NCBI RefSeq assembly: GCF_020734105.1
Contig: NZ_JAJAFR010000020.1
Span: 1 to 59,727, forward strand
From: Alkalihalobacillus deserti
Lineage (GTDB): Bacteria > Bacillota > Bacilli > Bacillales > Bacillaceae_D
Reading direction: 5' to 3'
DNA length: 59,727 nucleotides
Of the stretch, positions 35,846-45,078 are shown in pieces (position 1 is the stretch's first letter; every line of letters begins with the position of its first letter). Both the position numbers and the translations under genes were made by a program. A model generated the notes under the pieces. That model was given only the letters and a program-made list of their open reading frames with translations. It was not told where the DNA came from and ran no database searches.

Positions 35846-36054
35846 TCACTAATCGTGATCGGTTTGGTAGGAACAAAGAAGAAATTTTGAACGAGTGGAA
35901 CGACATTACAAAGAACATCCATGCAGATATTGTATTACAGATTCTTTCGTGGATAGCTGAAAAAGAATGAGATTGAATGCGAAAACGGCAGCGTGGCACA
36001 GTTTTTGGTCGATCAAAGGTTACTATTTCGGAAGAATTTAAACTAGCATTCTAA
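35846..36054 (+). pseudogene. serine recombinase (resolvase) relic
   Basis: Plus-strand frames read DRFGRNKEEILNEWNDI, then an internal deletion joins to LQILSWIAEKE, a stop, and, after a frameshift, RKRQRGTVFGRSKVTISEEF. These are the E-helix and hinge of resolvase/invertase-type serine recombinases. Catalytic N-terminus and HTH end are missing. It marks a past mobile element next to the two fused relics. Confidence 0.75.
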
Positions 36055-36125
36055 CTAGTGATAAGGAGACAGTAGCGCTTAAGTAATACGTACAAAATTT
36101 CTGAAATTTTGTTGATACACCTACT

Positions 36126-36170
36126 ATAAAAATAGTAGTACAAACCATATCCTTAGTTTGTACTACTATT
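36126..36170 (-). terminator. terminator of the left catabolic arm
   Basis: AATAGTAGTACAAAC and GTTTGTACTACTATT pair perfectly around a 10-base loop, followed by TTTTTATAG on the minus strand. It ends the monooxygenase-dioxygenase-hydrolase transcript. Confidence 0.88.
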
Positions 36171-36190
36171 GTTAGTATATTTTTTTCTAT

Positions 36191-37015
36191 TCATTTAATA
36201 AATGTTAAAATATGCTCCACGAACGGCTCGGTTTTTTCGATTTGTGTCCAGTGTCCGCACTCATTAAAAACATGGAGCTCTGCATGTGGTAACAATTCGA
36301 TAAGTCTGTAACTTGTTTTTTCAATTGGAATAATTCGGTCGTTCAAACCGTGGAATAGCAATGCTGGCACTTGAATATTTTGAATTTGTTCATCTGTCAA
36401 TGCCAATTCATCTAGTTTTTGTTGACGTGGCTCTGGGAACATTGCCGCAAAAGATTCTTTTACATCAGATCTCATGCTCGCTTCATAACGTAGACGAACT
36501 AACTCTTCATTATTTGCTGCTTTTTGATCATATGAGAATAATTTAATTAGTTCGCGCATAGACTCTAAACTTGCTTCATAGCCCCATACGCGTTCTAATC
36601 CTTCTGAAATGGGATGTTGGATACCAACACTTCCCATTAATATTATTTTTTTTACAAGATCTGGTCTTTGCGCGGCAACATGAAGGGATAAAGCACCACC
36701 CATTGAATTACCGACTAAATATACAGATTCGTCAGATACCGCTTCAATGAAACTAATTAAATGCTTTACCCATAAATCAACGGTATATTGATTATTTTCT
36801 AATTTATCTGTTTCACCAAATCCGATAATATCTGGTGCAAACACCTGATAATTCTCACTTAGTGGAGGGATAATTAAGCGCCAATTTGCAAAAGCAGATA
36901 CACCGGGACCTGATCCATGAATTAAAATAATTTTTTCTTTTCCGGAACCTTCCTCGTGATAATGTGTGTTAATTCCGTTTATGTTCATATATTTTGAAGT
37001 GATAGTTGTCATCAT
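36191..37015 (-). CDS. meta-cleavage product hydrolase (alpha/beta hydrolase, HsaD/DmpD type)
   Basis: The 274-residue hydrolase has an oxyanion-hole segment IHGSGPGVSAFANW, nucleophile Ser in GNSMGGA near residue 105, an acid in HGLNDRIIP and His in NECGHWTQIE. HGSGPG and GNSMGG are the hallmark of C-C bond hydrolases that split ring-fission products into 2-hydroxypenta-2,4-dienoate and an acid. I start at the ATG at 37015, where AAGGAGCAAAA precedes; the frame is open five codons more. It is third in the arm after monooxygenase and dioxygenase. Confidence 0.88.
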   Translation of the reverse strand: MMTTITSKYMNINGINTHYHEEGSGKEKIILIHGSGPGVSAFANWRLIIPPLSENYQVFAPDIIGFGETDKLENNQYTVDLWVKHLISFIEAVSDESVYLVGNSMGGALSLHVAAQRPDLVKKIILMGSVGIQHPISEGLERVWGYEASLESMRELIKLFSYDQKAANNEELVRLRYEASMRSDVKESFAAMFPEPRQQKLDELALTDEQIQNIQVPALLFHGLNDRIIPIEKTSYRLIELLPHAELHVFNECGHWTQIEKTEPFVEHILTFIK

Positions 37016-37134
37016 TTTTGCTCCTTCCAATCTAACAAGCTAGAAGAAACTATTAATAGTTTCCTCTAGCCTGTTCTAGCAAATGTCGAGAAATTCATTT
37101 TTCATTTTTTAAATGTATTAAACTTAATCATTAA

Positions 37135-38103
37135 TTAAACTTTTGACTTTTGCTTAACAGGTGTTGCATATTCGAAGAATTCCTGAGGTAAGTTTGAGCC
37201 ATGCCAAATAATCGCATGCTCTAAATCTTCACCTTTCCATTCGATTGTTTTCCAATCTGGATCAAAAATTTGGTAGCCTGAATCACCGAATAATTCAACG
37301 CGGTTACCACCTGGTTCTATGACATATAGAAAGTTAGCTTGGGTTACACCATGCTTTCCTGGACCGGCTTCAATTTTGAATCCGGCTTCAATTAATAGAT
37401 CGGAAACATCCGCTAAGTGTTGTGGATAGCCATACCAGTAGCAAATATGGTGTAAACGACCTGTTTCACCTAAAGCATCGCCCATAATTGCGATGTCATG
37501 TACTAAGTTACTTACACTTAACCATGCAGCTATATCTTTATTATCCTCATCTAAGATACGCTCGCGCACTTTAAACCCAAGTGCTTCTTCTAAGAACTCT
37601 ACATTTTTATTTGTTTCGCTAGCTGATAAGTTCACATGGTCAATGCGACGTACTGGTATACCACGAGCCGGACGCTTTTGAGGACGGTTTAAAAGTGGGG
37701 TTTTTTGTTCCTCTGATGCTTGGAAATATTCCACTTCCCATAAAATCTCCATCTTATGGCCATCTGGTGTTTTGAACTGATATGCTCGGCCATGTCCAAT
37801 ATCCCCATCAATCCAGCCAATACCATAACCTAATGCTTCAATCGCTTGTGCACGGCGTTCTAAAGCTTGTGGAGAAGTTGCACGCCAAGCAATATGCCCT
37901 AATCCTGCCTCATCATTTGCGGTAATGATTAATGTATTATGATAGAAGTCTTCGTAAGCGCGCATATAAACTGAATTACCCTGACGATGTGATTCTTCCA
38001 TCCCTAAAATCTCTCTAAAGAACTTTACAGATCCTTCAATATCTGTACTATAAATTTCAACATGTGCTAATTGTGCAACATCTAAAATCGGTTCATTTGT
38101 CAT
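37135..38103 (-). CDS. extradiol (catechol 2,3-type) dioxygenase
   Basis: A 322-residue two-domain vicinal-oxygen-chelate dioxygenase. Iron ligands are visible as His in RRIDHVNL (about 155), His in RLHHICYW (about 220) and Glu in NRVELFG (about 272). It opens the ring of a catechol beside the hydroxyls, using O2. It resembles the Bacillus/Geobacillus catechol 2,3-dioxygenases in length and ends. Ribosome binding site GAGGTAAGGAAA. It lies between the monooxygenase (21 bases) and the hydrolase (about 120 bases). Confidence 0.9.
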   Translation of the reverse strand: MTNEPILDVAQLAHVEIYSTDIEGSVKFFREILGMEESHRQGNSVYMRAYEDFYHNTLIITANDEAGLGHIAWRATSPQALERRAQAIEALGYGIGWIDGDIGHGRAYQFKTPDGHKMEILWEVEYFQASEEQKTPLLNRPQKRPARGIPVRRIDHVNLSASETNKNVEFLEEALGFKVRERILDEDNKDIAAWLSVSNLVHDIAIMGDALGETGRLHHICYWYGYPQHLADVSDLLIEAGFKIEAGPGKHGVTQANFLYVIEPGGNRVELFGDSGYQIFDPDWKTIEWKGEDLEHAIIWHGSNLPQEFFEYATPVKQKSKV

Positions 38104-38124
38104 TTTCCTTACCTCCTCAAATTT

Positions 38125-39330
38125 TTACCACACAGGGTTTCCTTTAAAGCCGAAAATGGATTTTCCATAAGCTGCCATGGAATCTTCATAAAGATGCGTT
38201 GGATGCGTTGCGACAGTGATAATATCACGAACAAACATTTCTGTCGGATCACTCTTAAATACAGAATTACCGCCAAGAGTTAGCATAATACGTAACGCCA
38301 TTTCTGCTGCATTTTTCGAAACGTACCCACGAATTGCGAATAATTTTTCACGGTCCTCTTCATCCAAAGTTACAATACTATTTTTTTGATAGTAGGTTAA
38401 CTTCTCAACGTACTCATTCGCCAAGCCTTTTAACGCACTTAGCTGGATCTTCAATTCTGCTAACACACGTTGACTACTAGCAGCCTCTTTTTCATTTTGA
38501 CTATTATTAAAAATACGAATACGATTTTCTGTTTTTTCCTGGAAAATTTGAATGAGTCGTTCGACCCCCCCGATTTGGATAAATTGGAAGCCCATTAAAA
38601 AGAATTGCATATATGGTACATTCGCAATTTGATAATCTGGTTCATAATTATCTTCGCCAAGCCCTTCACCGGCCAACACACGTGACATTTTGAATACACG
38701 ATTTGGTGCGATATAGACGTTATCTAATCGAACACCATTACTACCCGTACCGCGTAGTCCTAATGTATCCCAATTGTTAATGATTTCAGCGTCATCTTTA
38801 TGCACGATAAACAAACTATACTCTGGCTCTGTTCCATCTTTTAACTTCGCAATGGCACCTAATGCAATCCAGTCACTCCACAAAACACCGCTACAGAAGT
38901 TCCACTGACCAGATAAACGATAACCTTCTCCGTCATCTGTGACTTTTCCAACAGGTGCAAATACATCCGCCATTAAACCACCTTGATTAAACATTAAATC
39001 ACGACTTTCTTTTGGTAAAAAAGCTGGCCATGTTTCATGTATTACGAAGAAGTAACTTAACCAAGCTGCTGGCACACTATAATTGGAGATAGTCCGAATC
39101 ATTTCACCAAACGTGAAATAATCTAAATCTTGTCCACCATATGCCTTTGGACGTAGTAACTTATGGAATTGAGCTTCTTTGATTTTTTCGATAACAACAT
39201 CGGAAAGTCTGGAATTTTGTTCTGCTTCTGAAGAATATTTTTCAGCAATAAGCCCAATTTGCTTTGCTTTTTCGAGTAGTTCATCTCGGTTGACTGTCGT
39301 TTTTTGTACTTCTAATTGATTGATTGACAT
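38125..39330 (-). CDS. flavin-dependent aromatic monooxygenase, acyl-CoA-dehydrogenase fold (HsaA-like)
   Basis: The 401-residue protein has the acyl-CoA dehydrogenase fold without the CoA-dehydrogenase catalytic Glu pattern. Segments LRPKAYGGQ, GQWNFCSGVLWSDW, LGLRGTGSNGVRL and HPTHLYEDS are typical of group-D reduced-flavin-dependent hydroxylases such as HsaA. It adds a hydroxyl to a phenol to form a catechol, using FADH2 or FMNH2 from a reductase; the reductase is encoded in the other arm at 41882. First gene of the left arm, RBS AAAAGGAGGAATTGAA, with a cre site between promoter and RBS. Confidence 0.83.
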   Translation of the reverse strand: MSINQLEVQKTTVNRDELLEKAKQIGLIAEKYSSEAEQNSRLSDVVIEKIKEAQFHKLLRPKAYGGQDLDYFTFGEMIRTISNYSVPAAWLSYFFVIHETWPAFLPKESRDLMFNQGGLMADVFAPVGKVTDDGEGYRLSGQWNFCSGVLWSDWIALGAIAKLKDGTEPEYSLFIVHKDDAEIINNWDTLGLRGTGSNGVRLDNVYIAPNRVFKMSRVLAGEGLGEDNYEPDYQIANVPYMQFFLMGFQFIQIGGVERLIQIFQEKTENRIRIFNNSQNEKEAASSQRVLAELKIQLSALKGLANEYVEKLTYYQKNSIVTLDEEDREKLFAIRGYVSKNAAEMALRIMLTLGGNSVFKSDPTEMFVRDIITVATHPTHLYEDSMAAYGKSIFGFKGNPVW

Positions 39331-39346
39331 TTCAATTCCTCCTTTT

Positions 39347-39360
39347 TGTAAGCGTTTCCA
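39347..39360. promoter_or_regulatory. cre site (CcpA) of the left catabolic arm
   Basis: TGGAAACGCTTACA on the minus strand matches the cre consensus TGNAANCGNTNNCA in full. It lies between the candidate -10 (39393-39398) and the ribosome binding site of the monooxygenase, a roadblock position. Confidence 0.8.
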
Positions 39361-39392
39361 AACCCGTTTATCTGCGGTTTAGAATTAAATAC

Positions 39393-39435
39393 ATCATAAC
39401 AAACAGAAAAATCAGAAAATAGATATGAAATCTAT
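39393..39435 (-). promoter_or_regulatory. candidate activator-dependent promoter with inverted repeat
   Basis: TATGAT at 39393-39398 on the minus strand has no -35 box at 17 bases. Where it should be lies the inverted repeat ATAGAT-N5-ATCTAT (39419-39435), which may be the operator of the regulator encoded next to it. This is a proposal from position only. Confidence 0.35.
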
Positions 39436-39619
39436 GGAAAATTAGTGTATTTTAAAACATTTACTTTTAAATGTTTTTCTAATATATAATTTTTGAAGAG
39501 TTAGAAAATGTCTAATAATGTAGTATCAATACTTTATAAGTTATAATCATTGCCATAATGTTTTTTTAATATAAATGAAAATTTGAACAAGTATGATGAT
39601 TTTTTACCGATTGCAACAT

Positions 39620-39652
39620 AAAAAAGCCTTGCCACGTTAATGAGAGGCAAGA
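39620..39652 (-). terminator. terminator of the regulator gene
   Basis: CTTGCC and GGCAAG with a GC-poor loop, followed by CTTTTTT on the minus strand, 10 bases after the stop of the regulator gene. Confidence 0.75.
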
Positions 39653-39661
39653 CTACTTAAT

Positions 39662-41485
39662 TTAAATATTAATTGTCCCTTTTGATTTTAAAATATTAAT
39701 GGCTAAGTAAATAGAAAATAAAGCTTGTGTATCAGTCAAATCCTGATTTAAGATTTCACTAATCTTAGTAAGTCGATAGCGTAAACCACTAATAGACATC
39801 GACATCTTCTTTGCTGTATTGTTAATGCTATTGCCATTATCTATATAAGCGTAAAGAGTCTTGATTAAATCGAATTCTTTATCTATCACTAATAACTTGC
39901 CAATATGCTGATTTACAAAACGCTCAATTAAAACTTCATCTTGTATTTGGAACAATACACTTTCAATACCAAGTTCTTTGAAATAAGAGATATTTATTTG
40001 TTCGTTTGTGGCACGTAAGGCAGCTAAAGTTTCATTATAAAGCACCGTAATATCCATAAACTTCTGAATCACTGTACTTACGCCAATGAAGAATCTATAT
40101 TTAGAAAATCGTCGCAAGCAATGTTTTAATAATTGATCGATAAATTTTGATTGCGTCATATTCAAATTTTCAAAAGTAGGGTATTCAATTAAAATTATAA
40201 TTTTATCGAGCTTTTGTGAAACAATCGAATTAATATTGCGCTCATTTAAAAACAAGTTAATATATCGAATTAACTCCTCATTAAATGCAATTTCGTATTC
40301 GGCTTCCTTCATATTACGATCGAGTGTGAGCATCCAGTATGCTGAAGAGGAATTAAAATTCAAATAATAAGAAATTTTATACATTTCCTCTTCTTTTAAA
40401 CGACGCTCTAAAATATCATTTAAAAAATTTCGTTTAATATTTTGCTCTGTATTAATTTTAATATTTTCATTCAGTAAGATAATCGCAGATGTCAATCCTG
40501 CTCTTTCAATGATCATATAGTCAAGTTCATTAGGTTGATCTTCTCCGGTATAAAGAAATGAGCAATAACCCTTTATTTGCTGTTCATAGAAAATAGGTGT
40601 GCGTAACAATGAAAGATCATCTGAATAGCGCGTAAAAGTAGTATGTTTTGATTTGAAAAGTTGTAAATCAAGCGGTGCATCTAGATGACCTGCTTGAACA
40701 AGAATTTGATGATTTTCATTTTCTATAAAGGTAGTTAAACCCGTGGTTTCAAATAAAATGTCGACCACCTTTTGAATTCCTTGTTTTGATAACAATTCCT
40801 CAATTAAACGCTGATGGAGGTCATTAGCTTTCGTTAAATGGTCGCGCTCGATTTTAAGTTTTTCTGTAATTTCATCCAGTTCTTTAATGATGCTAGTAGC
40901 TTGATAATAAACTTGTTCACTTGCAATTTCGTCTCCCCACTTTTCAATAGGCATACAAACACATTTACAATGCTCATGACCCATAGCACGACATTCTATT
41001 TCTTTTACTAGGATTGGTTGTTGTAAGACTGTTGATAAGTAACCACTGGCATAGCCACATAATGTATGACAAACCGGTTTGGTACCCAAATCGTTTGTTT
41101 TTAAATGTTCCTCTGCTTCAAATGTATTAATCCACAGTACTTCAATAAATTCAAGCTGTTCCTTATCAGTACGCATTTCTAGAATTTCTACTTTATCTAG
41201 ATAACCATGTAACATGTGAAATTTAGGTCCAGCATATACTGCATCCCAAACGCTTTCCCACTTAAACAGCTTCGATTTTTCCCCATCACTTACACCACAA
41301 TGCCAGCCATATCGTGTAAATACACCTTTTGTTCTTTCTTCACCAATTACTGTAATAAGCTCTTTTTTTAACGCTGTTTTTGCTTCAATCGGTATCGTAA
41401 TCACGCGTTCATAAAGCCCTTTTATAACGGTTTCTTTCTGAAAGTCAAACGCATCTTTTAAGTATGATTGTTGATTAAATTGCAT
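39662..41485 (-). CDS. aromatic-responsive regulator: XylR_N + V4R + PucR-type helix-turn-helix
   Basis: The 607-residue protein starts with a XylR/DmpR-like sensor (about 15-120, with RYGWHCGVSDGEK), a V4R domain (about 135-200) with Cys/His cluster HTLCGYASG and CRAMGHEHCKCVC, and a coiled-coil linker (about 205-245). A GAF/CdaR-like middle follows, and a PucR-type HTH_30 at the end (NSINNTAKKMSMSISGLRYR). XylR and DmpR carry a sigma-54 AAA+ domain after the linker; here it is absent and no sigma-54 promoter is seen. It sits between the two catabolic arms and should control both. RBS AAGGAGTGAAATAAAA. Confidence 0.85.
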   Translation of the reverse strand: MQFNQQSYLKDAFDFQKETVIKGLYERVITIPIEAKTALKKELITVIGEERTKGVFTRYGWHCGVSDGEKSKLFKWESVWDAVYAGPKFHMLHGYLDKVEILEMRTDKEQLEFIEVLWINTFEAEEHLKTNDLGTKPVCHTLCGYASGYLSTVLQQPILVKEIECRAMGHEHCKCVCMPIEKWGDEIASEQVYYQATSIIKELDEITEKLKIERDHLTKANDLHQRLIEELLSKQGIQKVVDILFETTGLTTFIENENHQILVQAGHLDAPLDLQLFKSKHTTFTRYSDDLSLLRTPIFYEQQIKGYCSFLYTGEDQPNELDYMIIERAGLTSAIILLNENIKINTEQNIKRNFLNDILERRLKEEEMYKISYYLNFNSSSAYWMLTLDRNMKEAEYEIAFNEELIRYINLFLNERNINSIVSQKLDKIIILIEYPTFENLNMTQSKFIDQLLKHCLRRFSKYRFFIGVSTVIQKFMDITVLYNETLAALRATNEQINISYFKELGIESVLFQIQDEVLIERFVNQHIGKLLVIDKEFDLIKTLYAYIDNGNSINNTAKKMSMSISGLRYRLTKISEILNQDLTDTQALFSIYLAINILKSKGTINI

Positions 41486-41821
41486 TTTTATTTCACTCCT
41501 TGCTTTGATTGTTTTGACCTTCTATCTCAATACGCGTTATTTGCTAGAAGCTAGCGAAACAAGAATTGCTATTTCGTAATATCTTTTGTTGATGCATGAT
41601 GGATCAATAAGAAGATAGAAAGTATTAATCAACCGAATGTCTATACTATTAAAATACTCATAGTTTCCTAATGGCTTAGTATTCTAAAAAAACATTTAAA
41701 CATTTTGTACTAAAATTAATAAAAAATAGCTACTTTACAGTTGTTTTTTTAAACTTATTAAGATGCTATGCTCGAAATGTAAGATTCACTAACTATTAAA
41801 AAAAGTCCGAAAATTAAAAGA

Positions 41822-41835
41822 AGTAAGCGATTACA
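41822..41835. promoter_or_regulatory. cre site (CcpA) of the right catabolic arm
   Basis: TGTAATCGCTTACT fits cre with one mismatch at the last base. It lies about 50 bases ahead of the flavin reductase start. The rest of 41486-41881 is A+T-rich; I find no convincing -35/-10 pair or sigma-54 promoter. Confidence 0.65.
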
Positions 41836-41881
41836 TTTTCAGTATCTAACTAAAATATCACAATGTAAAGGAGAATTTAAA

Positions 41882-42355
41882 ATGGATGATTTATTATTTA
41901 GAAAAGCAATGGGCAAATTTGCAACGGGTGTGACGGTATTAACAACAAATCATGAAGGGGATATTCACGGAATGACAGCGAATGCCTTCATGTCTGTTTC
42001 ATTAAATCCCAAATTAGTTGTGATCTCAATCGGGCATCACGCACGTTTTTTAGAAAAGGTAACACGATCGAAGCGATTTGCAGTCAATATTTTAGCTGAG
42101 GATCAAGAACAGGTTTCAAAACATTTTTCTGGAAAGCCACAAGGAGAAGTACAGTTTGCTACTTTAGATGGCCTACCAGTAATAGAGGGTGCAATTGCAC
42201 AAATAACATGTGATGTCGCATCTGTATATGAAGAAGGGGACCACACATTATTTATTGGGAAAGTAACCGATATTCAGCTAGAAGAAAAAAATCCTCTCCT
42301 CTTTTATACTGGACAATACTGTGAAATAACAACCCTTGAAACAAAAAAATCGTAA
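41882..42355 (+). CDS. flavin reductase (HsaB/HpaC type)
   Basis: The 157-residue reductase of the flavin_reduct family opens with FRKAMGKFATGVTVLTT and MTANAFMSVSLNPKLVVISI, the flavin-binding region. It uses NAD(P)H to make reduced flavin for the monooxygenase encoded at 38125. It is first in the right arm, behind AAAGGAGAATTTAAA. The following gene starts after 12 bases. Confidence 0.9.
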   Translation: MDDLLFRKAMGKFATGVTVLTTNHEGDIHGMTANAFMSVSLNPKLVVISIGHHARFLEKVTRSKRFAVNILAEDQEQVSKHFSGKPQGEVQFATLDGLPVIEGAIAQITCDVASVYEEGDHTLFIGKVTDIQLEEKNPLLFYTGQYCEITTLETKKS

Positions 42356-42367
42356 GAAGGTGAGACA

Positions 42368-43159
42368 ATGGAATTCCAGGCAATAGCACGGAAATTACTA
42401 GATGCAGAGATGTTAAAACAGCCCATTGCTCCTTTAACTGAAAAAGATACACATATTACTGCCGATGATGCCTACCGAATTCAATTGCATCAAATACAGC
42501 AAAAAGTAAGTGAAGGAGCCGTTGTAAAAGGCCTAAAAATTGGTTTAACGAGCAAAGTGATGCAAGAAATGTTAAATGTGCATACACCAGATTATGGATT
42601 TATTTTAAATACCATGGTTTTTCAAGAACATACTGCTATAGATAAGGAACAATTTATACAACCAAAAGTAGAATTTGAAATCGCCTTTGTCTTTAAGGAA
42701 TCTCTAAAAGGACCGAATGTGACGATACAAGATGTGATTCATGCTACGGACTATGTAGTACCGTCAATTGAAATTATTGATAGTCGAATAGAAGATTGGC
42801 GTATTAAGTTTGAAGACACAGTCGCAGATAATGGATCATCGGCTGGCGCAATATTAGGTACTCGAAAAACTCTATTATCGAATGTTGATATCGCTAATAT
42901 AGGTATGACGGTATATAAAAATGATGAATGCACTGACAAAGCGACTAGTGATGCGGTATTAGGAAACCCACTAAATGCTATAGTTTGGTTAGCAAATGAA
43001 GTGGGTCGTTATGATATTAGTATTCAACCAGGCATGTTTGTCTTATCAGGTGCATTATCCAAAGCAATGCCATTTACAAATGGCGACCACTTTAAGGCAG
43101 ACTTCGGTGAGTTAGGGGAAGTAAGTATTTCATTTCAAGCGGCAGAGGTGAAAAAATGA
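42368..43159 (+). CDS. 2-hydroxypenta-2,4-dienoate hydratase (HsaE/DmpE family)
   Basis: The 263-residue protein of the fumarylacetoacetate-hydrolase-like hydratase/decarboxylase family has [15 protein letters not shown], the metal-ligand segment [12 protein letters not shown], and [20 protein letters not shown]. Hydratase and 4-oxalocrotonate decarboxylase are close relatives; I choose hydratase because the cluster has a ring-fission hydrolase and no semialdehyde dehydrogenase or tautomerase. It adds water to give 4-hydroxy-2-oxovalerate. It overlaps the next gene by 4 bases. Confidence 0.85.
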   Translation: MEFQAIARKLLDAEMLKQPIAPLTEKDTHITADDAYRIQLHQIQQKVSEGAVVKGLKIGLTSKVMQEMLNVHTPDYGFILNTMVFQEHTAIDKEQFIQPKVEFEIAFVFKESLKGPNVTIQDVIHATDYVVPSIEIIDSRIEDWRIKFEDTVADNGSSAGAILGTRKTLLSNVDIANIGMTVYKNDECTDKATSDAVLGNPLNAIVWLANEVGRYDISIQPGMFVLSGALSKAMPFTNGDHFKADFGELGEVSISFQAAEVKK

Positions 43160-44037
43160 ACAAATTAAAAGTAGGGATAATAGGTTCAGGAAATATCGGG
43201 ACGGATTTAATGTATAAAATCGAACGCTGCGATTCACTAGAAATGAGTGTCATGGTAGGGATTGATCTAAATTCTGAAGGACTCAAACGCGCGCAAGATG
43301 CAGGATATACAGTCATTTCAAATGGAATTGATGGTTTAATGGAGCGATTAGATTTAGTCGACATCGTGTTTGATGCGACGAGTGCATATGCACATAAAGC
43401 GCATAGCGACTTACTAACATCAGCTGGAAAGAAAGTGATTGATTTAACGCCAGCAGCAATCGGTCCATTTACTGTACCACCTGTTAATCTAAAAGCTAAT
43501 TTCGAATCGTCAAATGTCAACATGGTTACATGTGGTGGTCAAGCAACGATTCCAATTGTTCATGCAATTAGTCGAATTGTACCTGTGGAGTATGCGGAAA
43601 TTGTGGCAACTGTTGCTAGTAAAAGCGCTGGTCCAGGTACACGTGCTAACATTGACGAGTTTACACATACAACAGCACGAGCCATTGAAGACGTTGGTGG
43701 AGCTGAAAAGGGAAAAGCAATTATTATTTTAAACCCTGCAGAGCCACCAGTTATTATGCGTGACACAGTAAATGCATTAATCAAGGATGCGAATTTCGAT
43801 GAAGCTGAAATTATCGCCTCAATTGAGAAAATGGTAATAGAAGTTCAAGAATATGTGCCAGGCTATCGTTTACGAGGGGCACCACAATTTGAGGGGCAGC
43901 GTGTATCGGTCTTTTTAGAGGTTGAGGGTGCAGGCGATTTCTTCCCTGCCTATTCAGGTAACTTGGATATTATGACCGCTGCAGCTGCTAAAGTAGCCAA
44001 TGAAATGGCAAAAGAATTATTAGCGACAAACGCGTAA
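43156..44037 (+). CDS. acetaldehyde dehydrogenase (acylating)
   Basis: The 293-residue enzyme has a Rossmann start [14 protein letters not shown] and the catalytic Cys in [12 protein letters not shown] near residue 120. It turns acetaldehyde (or a longer aldehyde) with CoA and NAD+ into the acyl-CoA. In this family it forms a channelling complex with the aldolase encoded next. Start overlaps the hydratase stop (ATGA). Confidence 0.94.
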   Translation: MNKLKVGIIGSGNIGTDLMYKIERCDSLEMSVMVGIDLNSEGLKRAQDAGYTVISNGIDGLMERLDLVDIVFDATSAYAHKAHSDLLTSAGKKVIDLTPAAIGPFTVPPVNLKANFESSNVNMVTCGGQATIPIVHAISRIVPVEYAEIVATVASKSAGPGTRANIDEFTHTTARAIEDVGGAEKGKAIIILNPAEPPVIMRDTVNALIKDANFDEAEIIASIEKMVIEVQEYVPGYRLRGAPQFEGQRVSVFLEVEGAGDFFPAYSGNLDIMTAAAAKVANEMAKELLATNA

Positions 44038-44049
44038 GGAGAGGGACAA

Positions 44050-45057
44050 ATGGAAAAAAGATCATTTGAAATATTAGATGTAACACTTCGTGATGGAAGC
44101 CACTCGATGTCGCATGCTTTTACTCCGCAACAAGTGCGTGAAACAGCAAGAGGGCTAGATGAAGCGGGCGTCCGCTATTTTGAAGTATCTCATGGAGACG
44201 GCCTTGGCGGATCGTCTTTACAGTACGGTCTGTCTACACATGACGAGTTAAAGTTAATCGAAATTGCAGCGGATGAGTGTAAGCAGGCGGAAATCTCAGT
44301 ACTGTTAATTCCTGGTATCGGTGTGAAAAGTGATTTACAAAATGCCGTAAAAGCTGGCGCAAAAATGGTGCGTGTAGCAACACATGTTACAGAGGCAGAC
44401 GTTGCAGCTCAGCATATTGCATTAGGGCGTGAGCTAGGTTTAAAAACAGTTGGTTTTTTAATGATGTCTCATATGGCATCCATAGAAAAAATGGTGGAAC
44501 AAGCAAAACTATTCGAAAGCTACGGTGCGGAGGTCATTTATGTAACAGACTCTGCAGGTTATATGTTACCTCAGGATGTTACCAATCGTATTTCTGCATT
44601 AAAGCAATCAGTCGGCTGTGAAGTCGGTTTCCATGGGCATAATAATTTATCAATGGCTATGGCGAATACGGTTGCAGCAGTTGAAGCAGGTGCTACATTT
44701 ATCGATGGTAGTTTACGTGCTTTAGGTGCTGGAAGTGGAAACACACAAACAGAGGTAATGGTTGCCGTTCTTGAACGTCTTGGGTATCAAACAGGCATTG
44801 ATTTTTATAAAGTTATGGATGTAGCAAATGATGTTGTAGCAAAATTTATGCCAAGACCACAAGAAGTAACAGGTTCAAGCTTGGTTATGGGCTATTCAGG
44901 TGTATATTCAAGTTTTCTTTTACACACACAGGTTGCCGCTAAACGTTTTGGTGTTGACGAACGCGATATTTTGGTTGAACTAGGTCGTATGCAGGCTGTT
45001 GGTGGTCAAGAGGATTTAATTTATGATGTTGCTCAGAGAATAGCAGTTCAAAATTAG
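44050..45057 (+). CDS. dmpG: 4-hydroxy-2-oxovalerate aldolase
   Basis: The 335-residue DRE-TIM metallolyase has DVTLRDGSHSMSH near residue 10 (catalytic Arg and metal Asp), and FHGHNNLSMA near 195 with metal-binding His residues. It splits 4-hydroxy-2-oxovalerate into pyruvate and acetaldehyde, which passes to the dehydrogenase encoded just upstream. Spacing is 12 bases, RBS GGAGAGG. Confidence 0.95.
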   Translation: MEKRSFEILDVTLRDGSHSMSHAFTPQQVRETARGLDEAGVRYFEVSHGDGLGGSSLQYGLSTHDELKLIEIAADECKQAEISVLLIPGIGVKSDLQNAVKAGAKMVRVATHVTEADVAAQHIALGRELGLKTVGFLMMSHMASIEKMVEQAKLFESYGAEVIYVTDSAGYMLPQDVTNRISALKQSVGCEVGFHGHNNLSMAMANTVAAVEAGATFIDGSLRALGAGSGNTQTEVMVAVLERLGYQTGIDFYKVMDVANDVVAKFMPRPQEVTGSSLVMGYSGVYSSFLLHTQVAAKRFGVDERDILVELGRMQAVGGQEDLIYDVAQRIAVQN

Positions 45058-45078
45058 TGCGGTGCGGGAGGGTATTTT

